Shown here: positions 1 through 7,387 of the stretch, in pieces
Numbering within the stretch: position 1 is the stretch's first letter
How the letters are laid out: the number at the start of each line of letters is the position of its first letter
NCBI GenBank assembly: GCA_025356925.1
Contig: JANXQE010000102.1
Coordinates: forward strand, 1 to 8,543
Source of the DNA: Limisphaerales bacterium
Lineage (GTDB): Bacteria > Verrucomicrobiota > Verrucomicrobiia > Limisphaerales > UBA8199
Reading direction: 5' to 3'
DNA length: 8,543 nt
Notes under the pieces: generated by a model
Seen by the model: only the letters and a program-made list of their open reading frames with translations
The model's database searches: none
What the model was told of the DNA's origin: nothing
Made by a program: the position numbers and the translations under genes

Positions 1-825
1 CTCGAAAGTAATGGTGACAGGTTGCTCGGGTTGGTTGGGATCGTAGGTAAGAAAACGGATTTCGTCCGGGCTGGCTTCCGCCCCGAACATCAGCACGGCG
101 TGGTTGATCGTTAACTGCGGAAAGCGCACGAGATGAACCACGGCAACGGAGCCCTCGCGAAGCTTTGCCTGAAGTTCCTCCGCCACCCGCTGCTGCTCAT
201 GCCGGCTGAAGGGAAAGATCATGCGCCAATTCCCACGTTGAAAGTAGCACTGCCAGGCGCCGCCGCACTCGGCCTTGAGCAGGTGCTCGTGAGCCCGGCT
301 GAACGAACGCAAGTCTGGGTAACCCGGAAACACGATTTTGCGCGCCTCCGGCAGAGGTGTTCTTGGATCGGAGGCCATCAGGCCCCGGACCAAGCGACGA
401 TAGGTCGCGTCGTCGGACGGCGGGAGCCCCGGATCAAACACCGCGTTTTCAAAGAACTGGCAGGCGGACCGGGAGACCACGAAACAATGCTGTGAATACG
501 TTGGCCTGGTTTCCCGGCGGCGGGCGGTCCACTTTCCATTGGCATCGTAGCGATATTCCCAAACTAACTCGTTGGCGTAGGCGAACGTATCACTGGCAAA
601 ATCGAAATGTCGCGCAGCGATAGGCGCAGGCCGGGACACGCTTACGCAGCCGTTGCCAAAGACCAGCAACAGGCAAAAAAGCAATCCCCGGCATAGATGG
701 TGTGGATTGTGTTTCTCGCGACCAAGGCCCAATCGGCTGATTGGGAAGCCGGGGCGGACGGGAATGCCACCGCGCCGGCGGTCCGAGGTCGTGCCACGCG
801 GAATGGTTTTCGCTTTACATTGCAT
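1..825 (-). CDS. Secreted, probably lipidated protein of unknown function (3' end outside window)
   Basis: An open frame on the minus strand runs from ATG at 825-823 to the window edge, giving 275 residues without a stop; an in-frame stop lies upstream at 847-849. After a basic N-terminus there is a hydrophobic stretch (about residues 46-59) ending in FGNGC. C60 is a possible lipidated cysteine, but the lipobox is imperfect. The first 35 residues look unnecessary for a signal peptide, and no clear Shine-Dalgarno sequence precedes the ATG, so the true start may be later; a TTG at 732-730 is one option. The mature part has RSACQFF (C122), an arginine-rich middle with PGYPDL, then INHAVLMFG (H242) and YDPNQPEQP (D262). 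The last two motifs resemble the His and Asp region of papain/C39-like folds, which is inference only; C114 or C122 would be the candidate nucleophile. I do not recognise a named family. It is divergent from the ligase gene, and a role in the same pathway is unproven. Confidence 0.72.
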   Translation of the reverse strand, partial: MQCKAKTIPRGTTSDRRRGGIPVRPGFPISRLGLGREKHNPHHLCRGLLFCLLLVFGNGCVSVSRPAPIAARHFDFASDTFAYANELVWEYRYDANGKWTARRRETRPTYSQHCFVVSRSACQFFENAVFDPGLPPSDDATYRRLVRGLMASDPRTPLPEARKIVFPGYPDLRSFSRAHEHLLKAECGGAWQCYFQRGNWRMIFPFSRHEQQRVAEELQAKLREGSVAVVHLVRFPQLTINHAVLMFGAEASPDEIRFLTYDPNQPEQPVTITFE

Positions 826-871
826 GTTTACTGCTTGCGAACCAAGCTAACGGTGAGGTAGGTAACTGGCA
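826..871. promoter_or_regulatory. Short divergent intergenic gap between lipoprotein and ligase genes
   Basis: Only 46 bases separate the two divergent starts. The ligase ATG is preceded by a purine-rich GAGGTAGGT at 855-863, about nine bases upstream, which is a plausible Shine-Dalgarno sequence and supports that start. I see no convincing -35/-10 pair inside the gap. TTTACA at 814-819 is a weak -35 candidate without a partner. If the minus-strand gene really starts later (near 732), the promoter region would be about 140 bases long. Confidence 0.35.
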
Positions 872-2176
872 ATGCTCTACGACCGTTGGTGTCGCATTGC
901 GCGGGCCCACTCCAATCAAATAGCGATCTTTGATGTTCCGGGCGCGCGCCGCTGGACGTTTGGGGCGTTGTTCGAGGCTGGAAGCGTTGGTCTCGGCATC
1001 ACTGAATCGATCGCATTTCCTCAAGGTAATTCGGCCGATTTCATTCTTGGTGTGTTGCGAAGCTGGCGTGCCGGGGCGGTGGTTTGTCCATTGGAACTCG
1101 GCCAGGACCGCCCCAAGATCCCGAGCTTGTTGCCTTCCGGCCTCGTTCACTTAAAAATGACTTCCGCAACAACCGGCAAGCCGCGCCTGGTCGCTTTTAC
1201 GGCACGCCAGTTGATGGCTGATGCCGAGAACATAGTCGCGACGATGGGACTGCGTCAGGAGTGGCCGAATCTGGGAGTGGTTTCGCTCGCTCATTCATAT
1301 GGATTCTCGAACTTGGTCCTGCCGCTGTTGTTGCACGGCATCCCGCTGACCCTGGTGGGCTCTGCTCTGCCCGAGGCCCTGCGGGACGCTGCGCGCAGCC
1401 AGGAGGCGGTTACCCTGGCAGCGGTTCCTGCTTTGTGGCAAACCTGGCATGATGCGGAATCGATCCCCGGCAACGTCAGACTCGCGATTTCCGCCGGGGC
1501 GCCTTTGACCCTGGCTCTGGAACAGGCAGTCTTTGCGCGGGGCGGCCTTAAGATCCACAACTTTTATGGGAGCAGCGAATGCGGCGGCATCGCCTACGAC
1601 AGTTCCGCGATTCCGCGCACCGACGCTGCCTGCGCCGGCAGCCCGCTCCAAAACGTGACCGTGACCATCGCGGAGGGTGGGTGTGTTGAGGTGCGAAGCG
1701 GGGCGGTCGCCGAGACCTACTGGCCGGAGCCAGGTTCGGAATTGGGGCAGGGAGTGTTTCATACGAGCGATCTGGGACAGATCGCGGGAGGTATCGTGCA
1801 TTTGTGCGGTCGGGCCAGCGATCAGATTAACGTGGCTGGCCGCAAAGTCTTGCCGGAGACGATCGAAGCGGTGTTGGCCAGCCACCCGCAGGTGCGCGCC
1901 TGCCTGGCATTCGGCGTGCCGAGCACCGATACCCAGCGCGGCGAGACCATCGTCGCGTGCGTCGCCACCCGGACGGCGACGATGGGCGACGCGTTGAAAC
2001 AGTTTGCGATGGCCAATCTCCCCGCGTGGCAGGTGCCGCGCGAATGGTGGTTTTTGGACGCCCTGGAGGCCGATGGTCGGGGCAAACTCTCGCGGACCGA
2101 GTGGCGAAAACGCTATTTGGCGACAGTCCGAGGAGCTTCGCCGCTCAAGGTCAGGTCTGCGCGCAGCACAAGCTGA
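872..2176 (+). CDS. AMP-forming acyl/aryl acid ligase (ANL superfamily, APE-cluster type)
   Basis: The 434-residue product is an adenylate-forming ligase, expected to activate a carboxylic acid with ATP and pass it to CoA or an acyl carrier protein in the cytoplasm. Motifs appear in the family order: P-loop A3 as TSATTGKPR (residues 97-105), A5 as YGSSE (232-236), A7 as TSD (298-300), the hinge region GRASDQINVAGRKV (313-326), and A10 as GKLSRTEW with candidate catalytic lysine K405. The length suits the short ligases of aryl polyene-type clusters rather than the longer fatty-acyl-AMP ligases. One oddity is the P-loop, where Ala replaces the usual first Gly of (T/S)SGTTG. The start is ATG with GAGGTAGGT just upstream. 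The last 64 bases overlap the convergent dehydratase gene. The family is clear; the substrate (benzoate-like or fatty acid) cannot be read from the sequence. Confidence 0.9.
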   Translation: MLYDRWCRIARAHSNQIAIFDVPGARRWTFGALFEAGSVGLGITESIAFPQGNSADFILGVLRSWRAGAVVCPLELGQDRPKIPSLLPSGLVHLKMTSATTGKPRLVAFTARQLMADAENIVATMGLRQEWPNLGVVSLAHSYGFSNLVLPLLLHGIPLTLVGSALPEALRDAARSQEAVTLAAVPALWQTWHDAESIPGNVRLAISAGAPLTLALEQAVFARGGLKIHNFYGSSECGGIAYDSSAIPRTDAACAGSPLQNVTVTIAEGGCVEVRSGAVAETYWPEPGSELGQGVFHTSDLGQIAGGIVHLCGRASDQINVAGRKVLPETIEAVLASHPQVRACLAFGVPSTDTQRGETIVACVATRTATMGDALKQFAMANLPAWQVPREWWFLDALEADGRGKLSRTEWRKRYLATVRGASPLKVRSARSTS

Positions 2177-2562
2177 TCATGTACCCAGGCCGCCGCGGTC
2201 GCCTGCACCAGGTTAGCCAGCCTTCCAGTCAAGCGCGCTTCCAGTCGAATGACCTCTCCCGGCCTCGCGCTGCCGGTGATTTTTACTGCGCGAAAACCGG
2301 CCAGTTTGAGCCCGGAAAGCGCAGGAATTTGCTGATCGGATTGGGCTACGATGCCAGCGAGTTGCGCCGCAGCTTCCACCAGGAGGACGCCCGGGAAAAT
2401 CGGCTCGCCAGGAAAGTGGCCGCGCAAAAAGGGTTCATCTCCACGCACCAGGTACTCCCCGACACCCATCCGGCCTGGATCCAGGCTCAGCAAGAGATCG
2501 ACAAAACGAAACTCCGGCCCGTGCGGAAGCCGGGCGAGGGCATTGGCTAAGGCATTGTCCAC
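2113..2562 (-). CDS. FabZ/FabA-like 3-hydroxyacyl-ACP dehydratase (hot-dog fold)
   Basis: The 149-residue product should remove water from a 3-hydroxyacyl thioester to give a trans-2-enoyl chain. It carries the FabZ active-site block RGHFPGEPIFPGVLLVEAAAQ-like at residues 47-67, with catalytic His49 and Glu63 spaced as in FabZ. The N-terminal LPHGPEFRFVD segment also matches the family. The start is GTG at 2562-2560, because no ATG is available before the conserved region. AGGAA at 2573-2569 lies six bases upstream and decides the start. The gene follows the LolA-like gene by 15 bases and ends the minus-strand run. A stand-alone FabZ normally sits with lpx or fab genes. Here it sits between a ligase and a LolA-like gene, as the ApeI-type dehydratase does in aryl polyene clusters, so a dedicated secondary-lipid role is inferred. 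Confidence 0.9.
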   Translation of the reverse strand: MDNALANALARLPHGPEFRFVDLLLSLDPGRMGVGEYLVRGDEPFLRGHFPGEPIFPGVLLVEAAAQLAGIVAQSDQQIPALSGLKLAGFRAVKITGSARPGEVIRLEARLTGRLANLVQATAAAWVHDQLVLRADLTLSGEAPRTVAK

Positions 2563-2568
2563 GGTAGG

Positions 2569-2573
2569 TTCCT
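2569..2573 (-). promoter_or_regulatory. Shine-Dalgarno site for the dehydratase GTG start
   Basis: AGGAA on the minus strand, six bases before GTG at 2562-2560. It sits within the 15-base gap after the TAA of the preceding gene and supports the non-ATG start. Confidence 0.7.
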
Positions 2574-2577
2574 ATGG

Positions 2578-3252
2578 TTATTTCAGAGGTTCGACGATCT
2601 TGTAGTCGCTGGGAATGTGCGGCGAAAACCGTTCCGAATCGGCGGGAGGGTTGAGCACGGGATTGGTGAAATCGTTGCGCAGGGCCGAGCCATCGGCAAA
2701 CTCCAATTCGGTTGCTCGTAAGGAGAAATCCCTGGTCTCGAACTCGATTTTTATTTGGGGCATCATCCGCCGCGCGGAGGCGGACTTGGGTTGCAGGACC
2801 AGCCGAACGCCGGGTTCCTGGACAGTCTGCTCCAGGATATTGTATTGAGCTTCGAGCTCGGCAGCGCTGCGGGGAAATCCCGCTTCGAGCAGGGCCAGGG
2901 CATCTTTCCACATGCCTGCCTGCGGGCCGGATAGAGGAAAACGTTCGACGCGTTTGAGACGGGGATAAATCACGAGCAGCTCATTTGAGCCCCGCACCGC
3001 AATCGTCTGGGCGGGACTGCCCAGCTCCCACCGGAACCGGTTGGGCGCGGCAAACCAGACGTGGCCCTTCGCCGTCAGCGGTTGGGTGAGTGATTTCAGG
3101 CTGCGCGACTGCAGAAAATCCGCCGACCACGACTGGAGATTGGCTTGGGCGGCCAGCCAGGCAGACACGGCCGGATTAAGATCGGCTCCCTGAACCCCAG
3201 GTGCCGAGAGGATTATAAAACACCAGAGACAACCTGCTAAACGAACTGTCAT
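2578..3252 (-). CDS. LolA-like outer-membrane lipid/lipoprotein carrier protein
   Basis: This 224-residue periplasmic protein has a signal peptide: MTVR, a hydrophobic core at about residues 5-18, and a probable cut after APGVQG or APGVQGA. The mature part follows the LolA pattern: SWSADFLQ (41-48), PLTAKGHVWF (58-67) and PNRFRWELG (70-78), then strands to the C-terminus. LolA carries lipoproteins across the periplasm; relatives in aryl polyene clusters work with MMPL exporters, presumably carrying the pathway's lipid. I chose ATG at 3252-3250 because it opens a normal signal peptide and AGGG lies seven bases upstream. A longer frame starts at ATG 3378-3376, overlapping the exporter stop as ATGA, and would add 42 hydrophilic residues before the signal peptide. 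That overlap suggests coupling, so the start is not settled. TAA at 2580-2578 is 15 bases before the dehydratase start. Confidence 0.85.
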   Translation of the reverse strand: MTVRLAGCLWCFIILSAPGVQGADLNPAVSAWLAAQANLQSWSADFLQSRSLKSLTQPLTAKGHVWFAAPNRFRWELGSPAQTIAVRGSNELLVIYPRLKRVERFPLSGPQAGMWKDALALLEAGFPRSAAELEAQYNILEQTVQEPGVRLVLQPKSASARRMMPQIKIEFETRDFSLRATELEFADGSALRNDFTNPVLNPPADSERFSPHIPSDYKIVEPLK

Positions 3253-3374
3253 AAGAATGCCCTGAGATGATTTTCGCGCTGCACTTCTGATTCTGCGGAA
3301 CTGAAAGATCGCTGACTTGCTCGCTGTCCGTGCGAAGCCATCCTCATGGGTGGCCTCTGATTTGTGATCGTCAA

Positions 3375-6300
3375 TCATCTGGATCGGTTTCGGTTTTCAA
3401 GATTCGGGGTTTGATTTTCTGGCTCCCAGATGGGAACGAAATGATACCATTGGTCGAGATGCTGGCGGATGATGGGTTCAAAAATACGAACGATAACTTG
3501 AGTGAGTTGCTGTCGTGCCGCGCGATCGCGCAATGCGGCCCGTTCGTAGGGTATGGCGGGCAGCATATGAGCCGAGTACCCTTCCTTTTCCAAGGGTATA
3601 TAAACCGGCAACAGAACACATCCGGAAGCGCGCGCCAGTTCCGCCGCCGCGATGGAAGCCGGAAATGGCCGGCCAAACAACTCGACCATAACAGCGCTCG
3701 GCGGCGGGGGACGGTCGATGAGCAACGCAACCGTGGCGCCGGCCTCCAATCGCTGGATGATCTCAACGAACGCAAGCGGGTTGTCTCCGACCACCAGGGT
3801 TTCGATCTGCCAACGGGCGCGCGAGGCCCGTCTCAATTCTGTAAAACCTCTCCCGGGTTCGGCCAGGGTTAGGACCTGTAAGGAAACCCCACGACGCGTC
3901 ATCATCGGGCCACCGAATTCCCAGTTTCCCAAGTGCGGTGTCAGCAGCAAGACTCCTCGATTTCGAGCCCGCGCTTCCTCGAAATGGTCCCATCCGGTCG
4001 CGCTGCCGAACAAACCCTCGATATCCAGCCCCGCCTCGAAGCGCCACAGGTGGGTCACCTTCAACGCGAATTGGCAAAAAAGAGCCCGAGCCGCTTTTCG
4101 GGCGGCAGCTTTATTGCCTTGAAGAGCAGGAGACAGATTTTGGATGACAATGGTACGGCGATGGCCGGCCAGCAACCAGTAGAACCCGGCCAACCAACGA
4201 GCCAACCAGGCGGTGGCGGGGCTCGGCAGGAGTTTAATCAGACTCAACCCGAGCCGCCAAACATCCGACCGATAAAGCGTCGACGGTCTGGAGGCCGAGG
4301 CGCGTGCCGGGTTTGAAAACGGCTCCGAGCGAGTTGCGCTACTCCGTCCCAGCCGGTCCCACCAGACCGGTAACAGATAGATCGCGATGAGCATGTTGGC
4401 GCCGATGCCAACCGCACAGACCTGGCCGAGGCTGGCCATGCCCGCATTGCTGGACCATGCCAACGAGCCAAATCCGGCCACGGCGGTTCCTCCGCAAAGA
4501 AGCAGCGCGCGGCCGACAGAAAGGTGTGCCGCGCGCAAGTCGCCATGATGCCGCCGCAGGGCTAACTGCATGAAGATGCTATAGTCAACTCCAGTGCCCA
4601 GCATCAGCGGGAGCGCCATCAGATTGAGCAGGTTCCAGGACCAGCCGGCCAGGCGCATGACGCTTAGCACGCACAGCCCGCTTAATGCCAGTACCGCGAG
4701 GCTCAGCCAGATCTCGGGTGCGCGGCGGAATGCAAGCAACAGCGATAGGAGCACCAGGCACACCATGGGCACCAACACCTTCCACATGTTCGCCTTGACG
4801 CGGCCGAAAATTGAACTTCCAAGCAACTCCCAGCCCGATAGCCACACTCCCTGTTCGGGCAGTTCGGCTTGAATCCGTGCCAACTGCGCGGCCAAGCCGT
4901 TGGCTGTGTTGCTAGCGTTCGGCGTGAGCATCCCAATCGTAAAATAGTTCGTGGCGGTGCGCGCCGCCATCTTTTCGAAAATCCATTGGCTCATCGGATT
5001 GGTTGGCCAAAAAAGGGTTGGCGACTGGCCGGCCACGTTCCATGTCTGCAAAATCCCTTCGGTCAAAACCATCGAGCGTTTGGCAAAACCATTCGTCAAG
5101 GCGGCCTGACTCAAGCTCGGGCCTTGCGCTGCCAGAGCGCGCGCGATACTTCGATTTACCTCCTGAAACTCTGGTCGCGGCCAAAGCGCGGCGGGCAGAG
5201 TGAATCCCGCAATCAAACCGTTGGACATTTCCCGCGATAGAACTGCCTCGGCCCGGTCGAGATGATCGGCCACCTCCGTCACGGTCGTCCCACCGAGGAT
5301 CAGCCACAGCGGCTCACGTTTTCGGGTCAAGTGGGTCTGGATCTGTTCGACCGCGTCGTAAGCGTTGCTGTGACGCGGGCGCAGGGCTGCGGCGGTCGGA
5401 TCGATCCGCGGCAAGCCCGAGAATAAGATGGCGCTTGTGAAAAGTAGTACCCCCGCCGTGACAGCGAAAACCACTCGGGAGCGGAAAGGATTTGGAACGA
5501 GGAATTTTTCAGCGTTCTCACCGTGAAGCGCGGCGGCGCCGTACTGGCCAGTAAAGGTAAGCTGGTTCCGGCCCGGGAAGAGGGGTGGCAGGAATTCGAA
5601 GATCATGATAAGCGCCGCCAGGGCGACGCCTAAACCCACGAGAGATCCGAGCTGGCCCAGCCCGGGCAGCCCGCCGAAATTAAGCACCAGGAAGGCTGAG
5701 ATCGTGGTGGCTGCCGCCCAAAAGATGCTAGGCGCGATGGCGTGCCGGATTTGCGAGATGCTGAGTTCGGGATGGGCGAGTGCTTCCTGGTAATGAACCA
5801 CCGCATAATCGACGGCAAGCCCGAGCAGGATCGCGGCAAAACCCATGCTCACCACATTGATGGTCCCGAAAATCAGCCCGCCGAGAGCGAGCGTGCTACC
5901 CAGGATAAGCGCCAGCAGCGTCAACAACCACAGCATCGGTTTGACGCGGCGATGTGCCAGCCAGAAGAGCGCGGCGATGATGAGGGCTGTGCCTCCGATG
6001 GACCTGGTCATGTCCTGTTCCATGCCCGTGGCGATCTCTGCGACAAAGGCTGGCCTGCCCGTGTACCCGATCCTGACAACGGCCGGATTTGATACTTTGG
6101 CGGCTTCGGTGGCGGCAATCGCCTTAAGCGCGGCCAGCCATCGCGCGCATTCGCGGTACGTGCGCAACTCGCCGCGCGCCTGAACGAACAGCAGCCTGAA
6201 CGAGCCGTCGGCTGAACCAAATAATTCCTGCCCTTGCCCAAAGGCGGGTGCTGCTCCCGCTGTCTTATCCGGCAGCCGCGTGAGTCCAAAAGGGTCGTAA

Positions 6301-6806
6301 CTCAAACGACCGATCTCCTGGGGCGACATCGAAGTGGCCAACTCCTCCCTCGTAGCAGCTAAGGTTGCGACGAGTTTGTCGGCCGCGAGGCGATTCGTCA
6401 GTTCTCCGAAGACCGCCGGCGGTTGATTGAGCCACAGGTAGGCAATCAGTTCGGCTGCTTGTTCCGGATGTTCCAACCAGGGCGGCTCCCAGGTCACGGT
6501 TTCAACCAGGTCCCCGGCTTGGCGCAGGCGCTCGGCAATACCGCGTGCCGCCGACTCCGCCTCCTCGCTGCCAGTGGCTTGGATCGTGATAATGAGCTCG
6601 CGCGCATTGGCAAAATGTTCCTGGTATAATTTGAGTCCCTCGACTGCGGGCAGGCTGGAGGGCAGAAGGTCGAACACCTCCACATCGAATCGCAACCGGG
6701 TCAAACCGATGACGACGGGGACGAGCAACAATAACCAGAACCACCGTCCGGGATGCTTCAGACCGGGATGACGCCGGGGCTCAGGCTCAGTGGCAGCGGG
6801 CTTCAT
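3375..6806 (-). CDS. Fusion of MMPL/RND-family exporter and LpxL-type lipid acyltransferase
   Basis: This 1143-residue inner-membrane protein has two parts in one unbroken frame. Residues 1 to about 820 form an MMPL/RND exporter: TM1 (about 22-38), a periplasmic loop (about 39-268), five more TMs (270-410), TM7 (444-463), a second loop (464-672), and TMs 8-12 (674-815). Both halves keep the RND proton-relay motif in TM4 and TM10: GLAVDY (D333) and GTGVDY (D741). A linker of about 30 residues rich in Ser/Arg/Pro/Ala follows. Residues from about 850 to 1135 are an LpxL/HtrB-type acyltransferase with the HX4E motif in PHLGNWEFGG (H958, E963) and DRPPPP near 1031. This family acylates lipids at the cytoplasmic face. 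In related clusters the two activities are usually separate genes. The start is ATG 6806-6804, overlapping the upstream stop as ATGA, with GAGGGG about 11 bases upstream; a GTG at 6887 is in frame but unnecessary. Confidence 0.9.
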   Translation of the reverse strand: MKPAATEPEPRRHPGLKHPGRWFWLLLLVPVVIGLTRLRFDVEVFDLLPSSLPAVEGLKLYQEHFANARELIITIQATGSEEAESAARGIAERLRQAGDLVETVTWEPPWLEHPEQAAELIAYLWLNQPPAVFGELTNRLAADKLVATLAATREELATSMSPQEIGRLSYDPFGLTRLPDKTAGAAPAFGQGQELFGSADGSFRLLFVQARGELRTYRECARWLAALKAIAATEAAKVSNPAVVRIGYTGRPAFVAEIATGMEQDMTRSIGGTALIIAALFWLAHRRVKPMLWLLTLLALILGSTLALGGLIFGTINVVSMGFAAILLGLAVDYAVVHYQEALAHPELSISQIRHAIAPSIFWAAATTISAFLVLNFGGLPGLGQLGSLVGLGVALAALIMIFEFLPPLFPGRNQLTFTGQYGAAALHGENAEKFLVPNPFRSRVVFAVTAGVLLFTSAILFSGLPRIDPTAAALRPRHSNAYDAVEQIQTHLTRKREPLWLILGGTTVTEVADHLDRAEAVLSREMSNGLIAGFTLPAALWPRPEFQEVNRSIARALAAQGPSLSQAALTNGFAKRSMVLTEGILQTWNVAGQSPTLFWPTNPMSQWIFEKMAARTATNYFTIGMLTPNASNTANGLAAQLARIQAELPEQGVWLSGWELLGSSIFGRVKANMWKVLVPMVCLVLLSLLLAFRRAPEIWLSLAVLALSGLCVLSVMRLAGWSWNLLNLMALPLMLGTGVDYSIFMQLALRRHHGDLRAAHLSVGRALLLCGGTAVAGFGSLAWSSNAGMASLGQVCAVGIGANMLIAIYLLPVWWDRLGRSSATRSEPFSNPARASASRPSTLYRSDVWRLGLSLIKLLPSPATAWLARWLAGFYWLLAGHRRTIVIQNLSPALQGNKAAARKAARALFCQFALKVTHLWRFEAGLDIEGLFGSATGWDHFEEARARNRGVLLLTPHLGNWEFGGPMMTRRGVSLQVLTLAEPGRGFTELRRASRARWQIETLVVGDNPLAFVEIIQRLEAGATVALLIDRPPPPSAVMVELFGRPFPASIAAAELARASGCVLLPVYIPLEKEGYSAHMLPAIPYERAALRDRAARQQLTQVIVRIFEPIIRQHLDQWYHFVPIWEPENQTPNLENRNRSR

Positions 6807-7387
6807 TGGGCGAAGAACCCCTCGATTGCTTCGCCGGTCGCGCGGTTCTCCAGGCGCCAATTCCCATCTGAATCTCTCCAGGTCCACTTAGCTGGGGGTT
6901 GTCCCCCTGCCAATAATCGCGGCAGATACAACCAGAGCAAGCGTTTCGGGGGCTGGCCTGGGCCGGCGTAGCGCTTGTTTTGAGGCGGAAACTCCACCTG
7001 CCAACGGTCGGCTGTGGTTTGGCCGATCACTAAGGAAAAGGGTGATTTGCTGAATTGCACAAAGGTTCGTCCTTCTGGCCCTGTTGCAACCACCACTTCG
7101 CCAGCGATATCATGTTCACTGTTGGGCAATTTCCAGACCGCTTGCCCCTGGCGCACCTGCCACCCCGGCTCGGCCAGGTTGACGGCTGGCAGCCGCCGCG
7201 AGAAGGTCAGGCAACCACAGGTGCCGAGCACGAGGAACAAACCAACAGCGATAGCGCCGAAACCCCAGTCCCGGGCACGAGGTTTCTTATTCCGCGGTGC
7301 CGGCAGGTTCCGCCGCCTAGGGCTGAGCCGAGGATTTTCCAAAAGCAAAAGATTTTGATGCGGCAAGGAATGAGCAGCGGAGGTCAA
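6803..7387 (-). CDS. Small outer-membrane-type lipoprotein (LolB- or DUF3261-like), TTG start
   Basis: The frame gives 194 residues if it starts at TTG 7387-7385. No in-frame ATG or GTG lies between the upstream stop and the signal sequence, so initiation must be at TTG or another rare codon; TTGs at residues 8, 14 and 16 are alternatives. AAGGA lies about 18 bases before the first TTG, too far to be convincing. A basic stretch (residues about 24-39) leads into a hydrophobic core (43-55) ending in LGTCGC. C59 is the likely lipidated cysteine, with an atypical lipobox. The mature part is beta-rich: AEPGWQVRQGQAVWKL, WQVEFPP, then WLYLPRLLAGG and GNWRLENRATGE. The overall pattern recalls LolB or the DUF3261 lipoproteins of aryl polyene clusters; that match is by memory and moderate. 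It is first in the minus-strand operon and overlaps the exporter gene by four bases, so it probably serves the export route at the outer membrane. Confidence 0.75.
   Translation of the reverse strand: MTSAAHSLPHQNLLLLENPRLSPRRRNLPAPRNKKPRARDWGFGAIAVGLFLVLGTCGCLTFSRRLPAVNLAEPGWQVRQGQAVWKLPNSEHDIAGEVVVATGPEGRTFVQFSKSPFSLVIGQTTADRWQVEFPPQNKRYAGPGQPPKRLLWLYLPRLLAGGQPPAKWTWRDSDGNWRLENRATGEAIEGFFAQ

Noticed and set aside
851..856. CGGTGA before the ligase gene as a third copy of the operator repeat
   Set aside because: Only six bases match and it overlaps the ribosome-binding region; chance is sufficient.
1295..1885. 196-residue minus-strand frame opposite the AMP-ligase
   Set aside because: It lies wholly antisense to a ligase with every core motif; its sequence has no recognisable domain and arises from GC-rich codon bias.
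3249..3347. 32-residue minus-strand frame (MRMASHGQRA...) ending as ATGA on the LolA ATG at 3252
   Set aside because: The overlap is attractive for coupling, but there is no ribosome site and the composition looks like a shadow of the region; too short to support as a gene.
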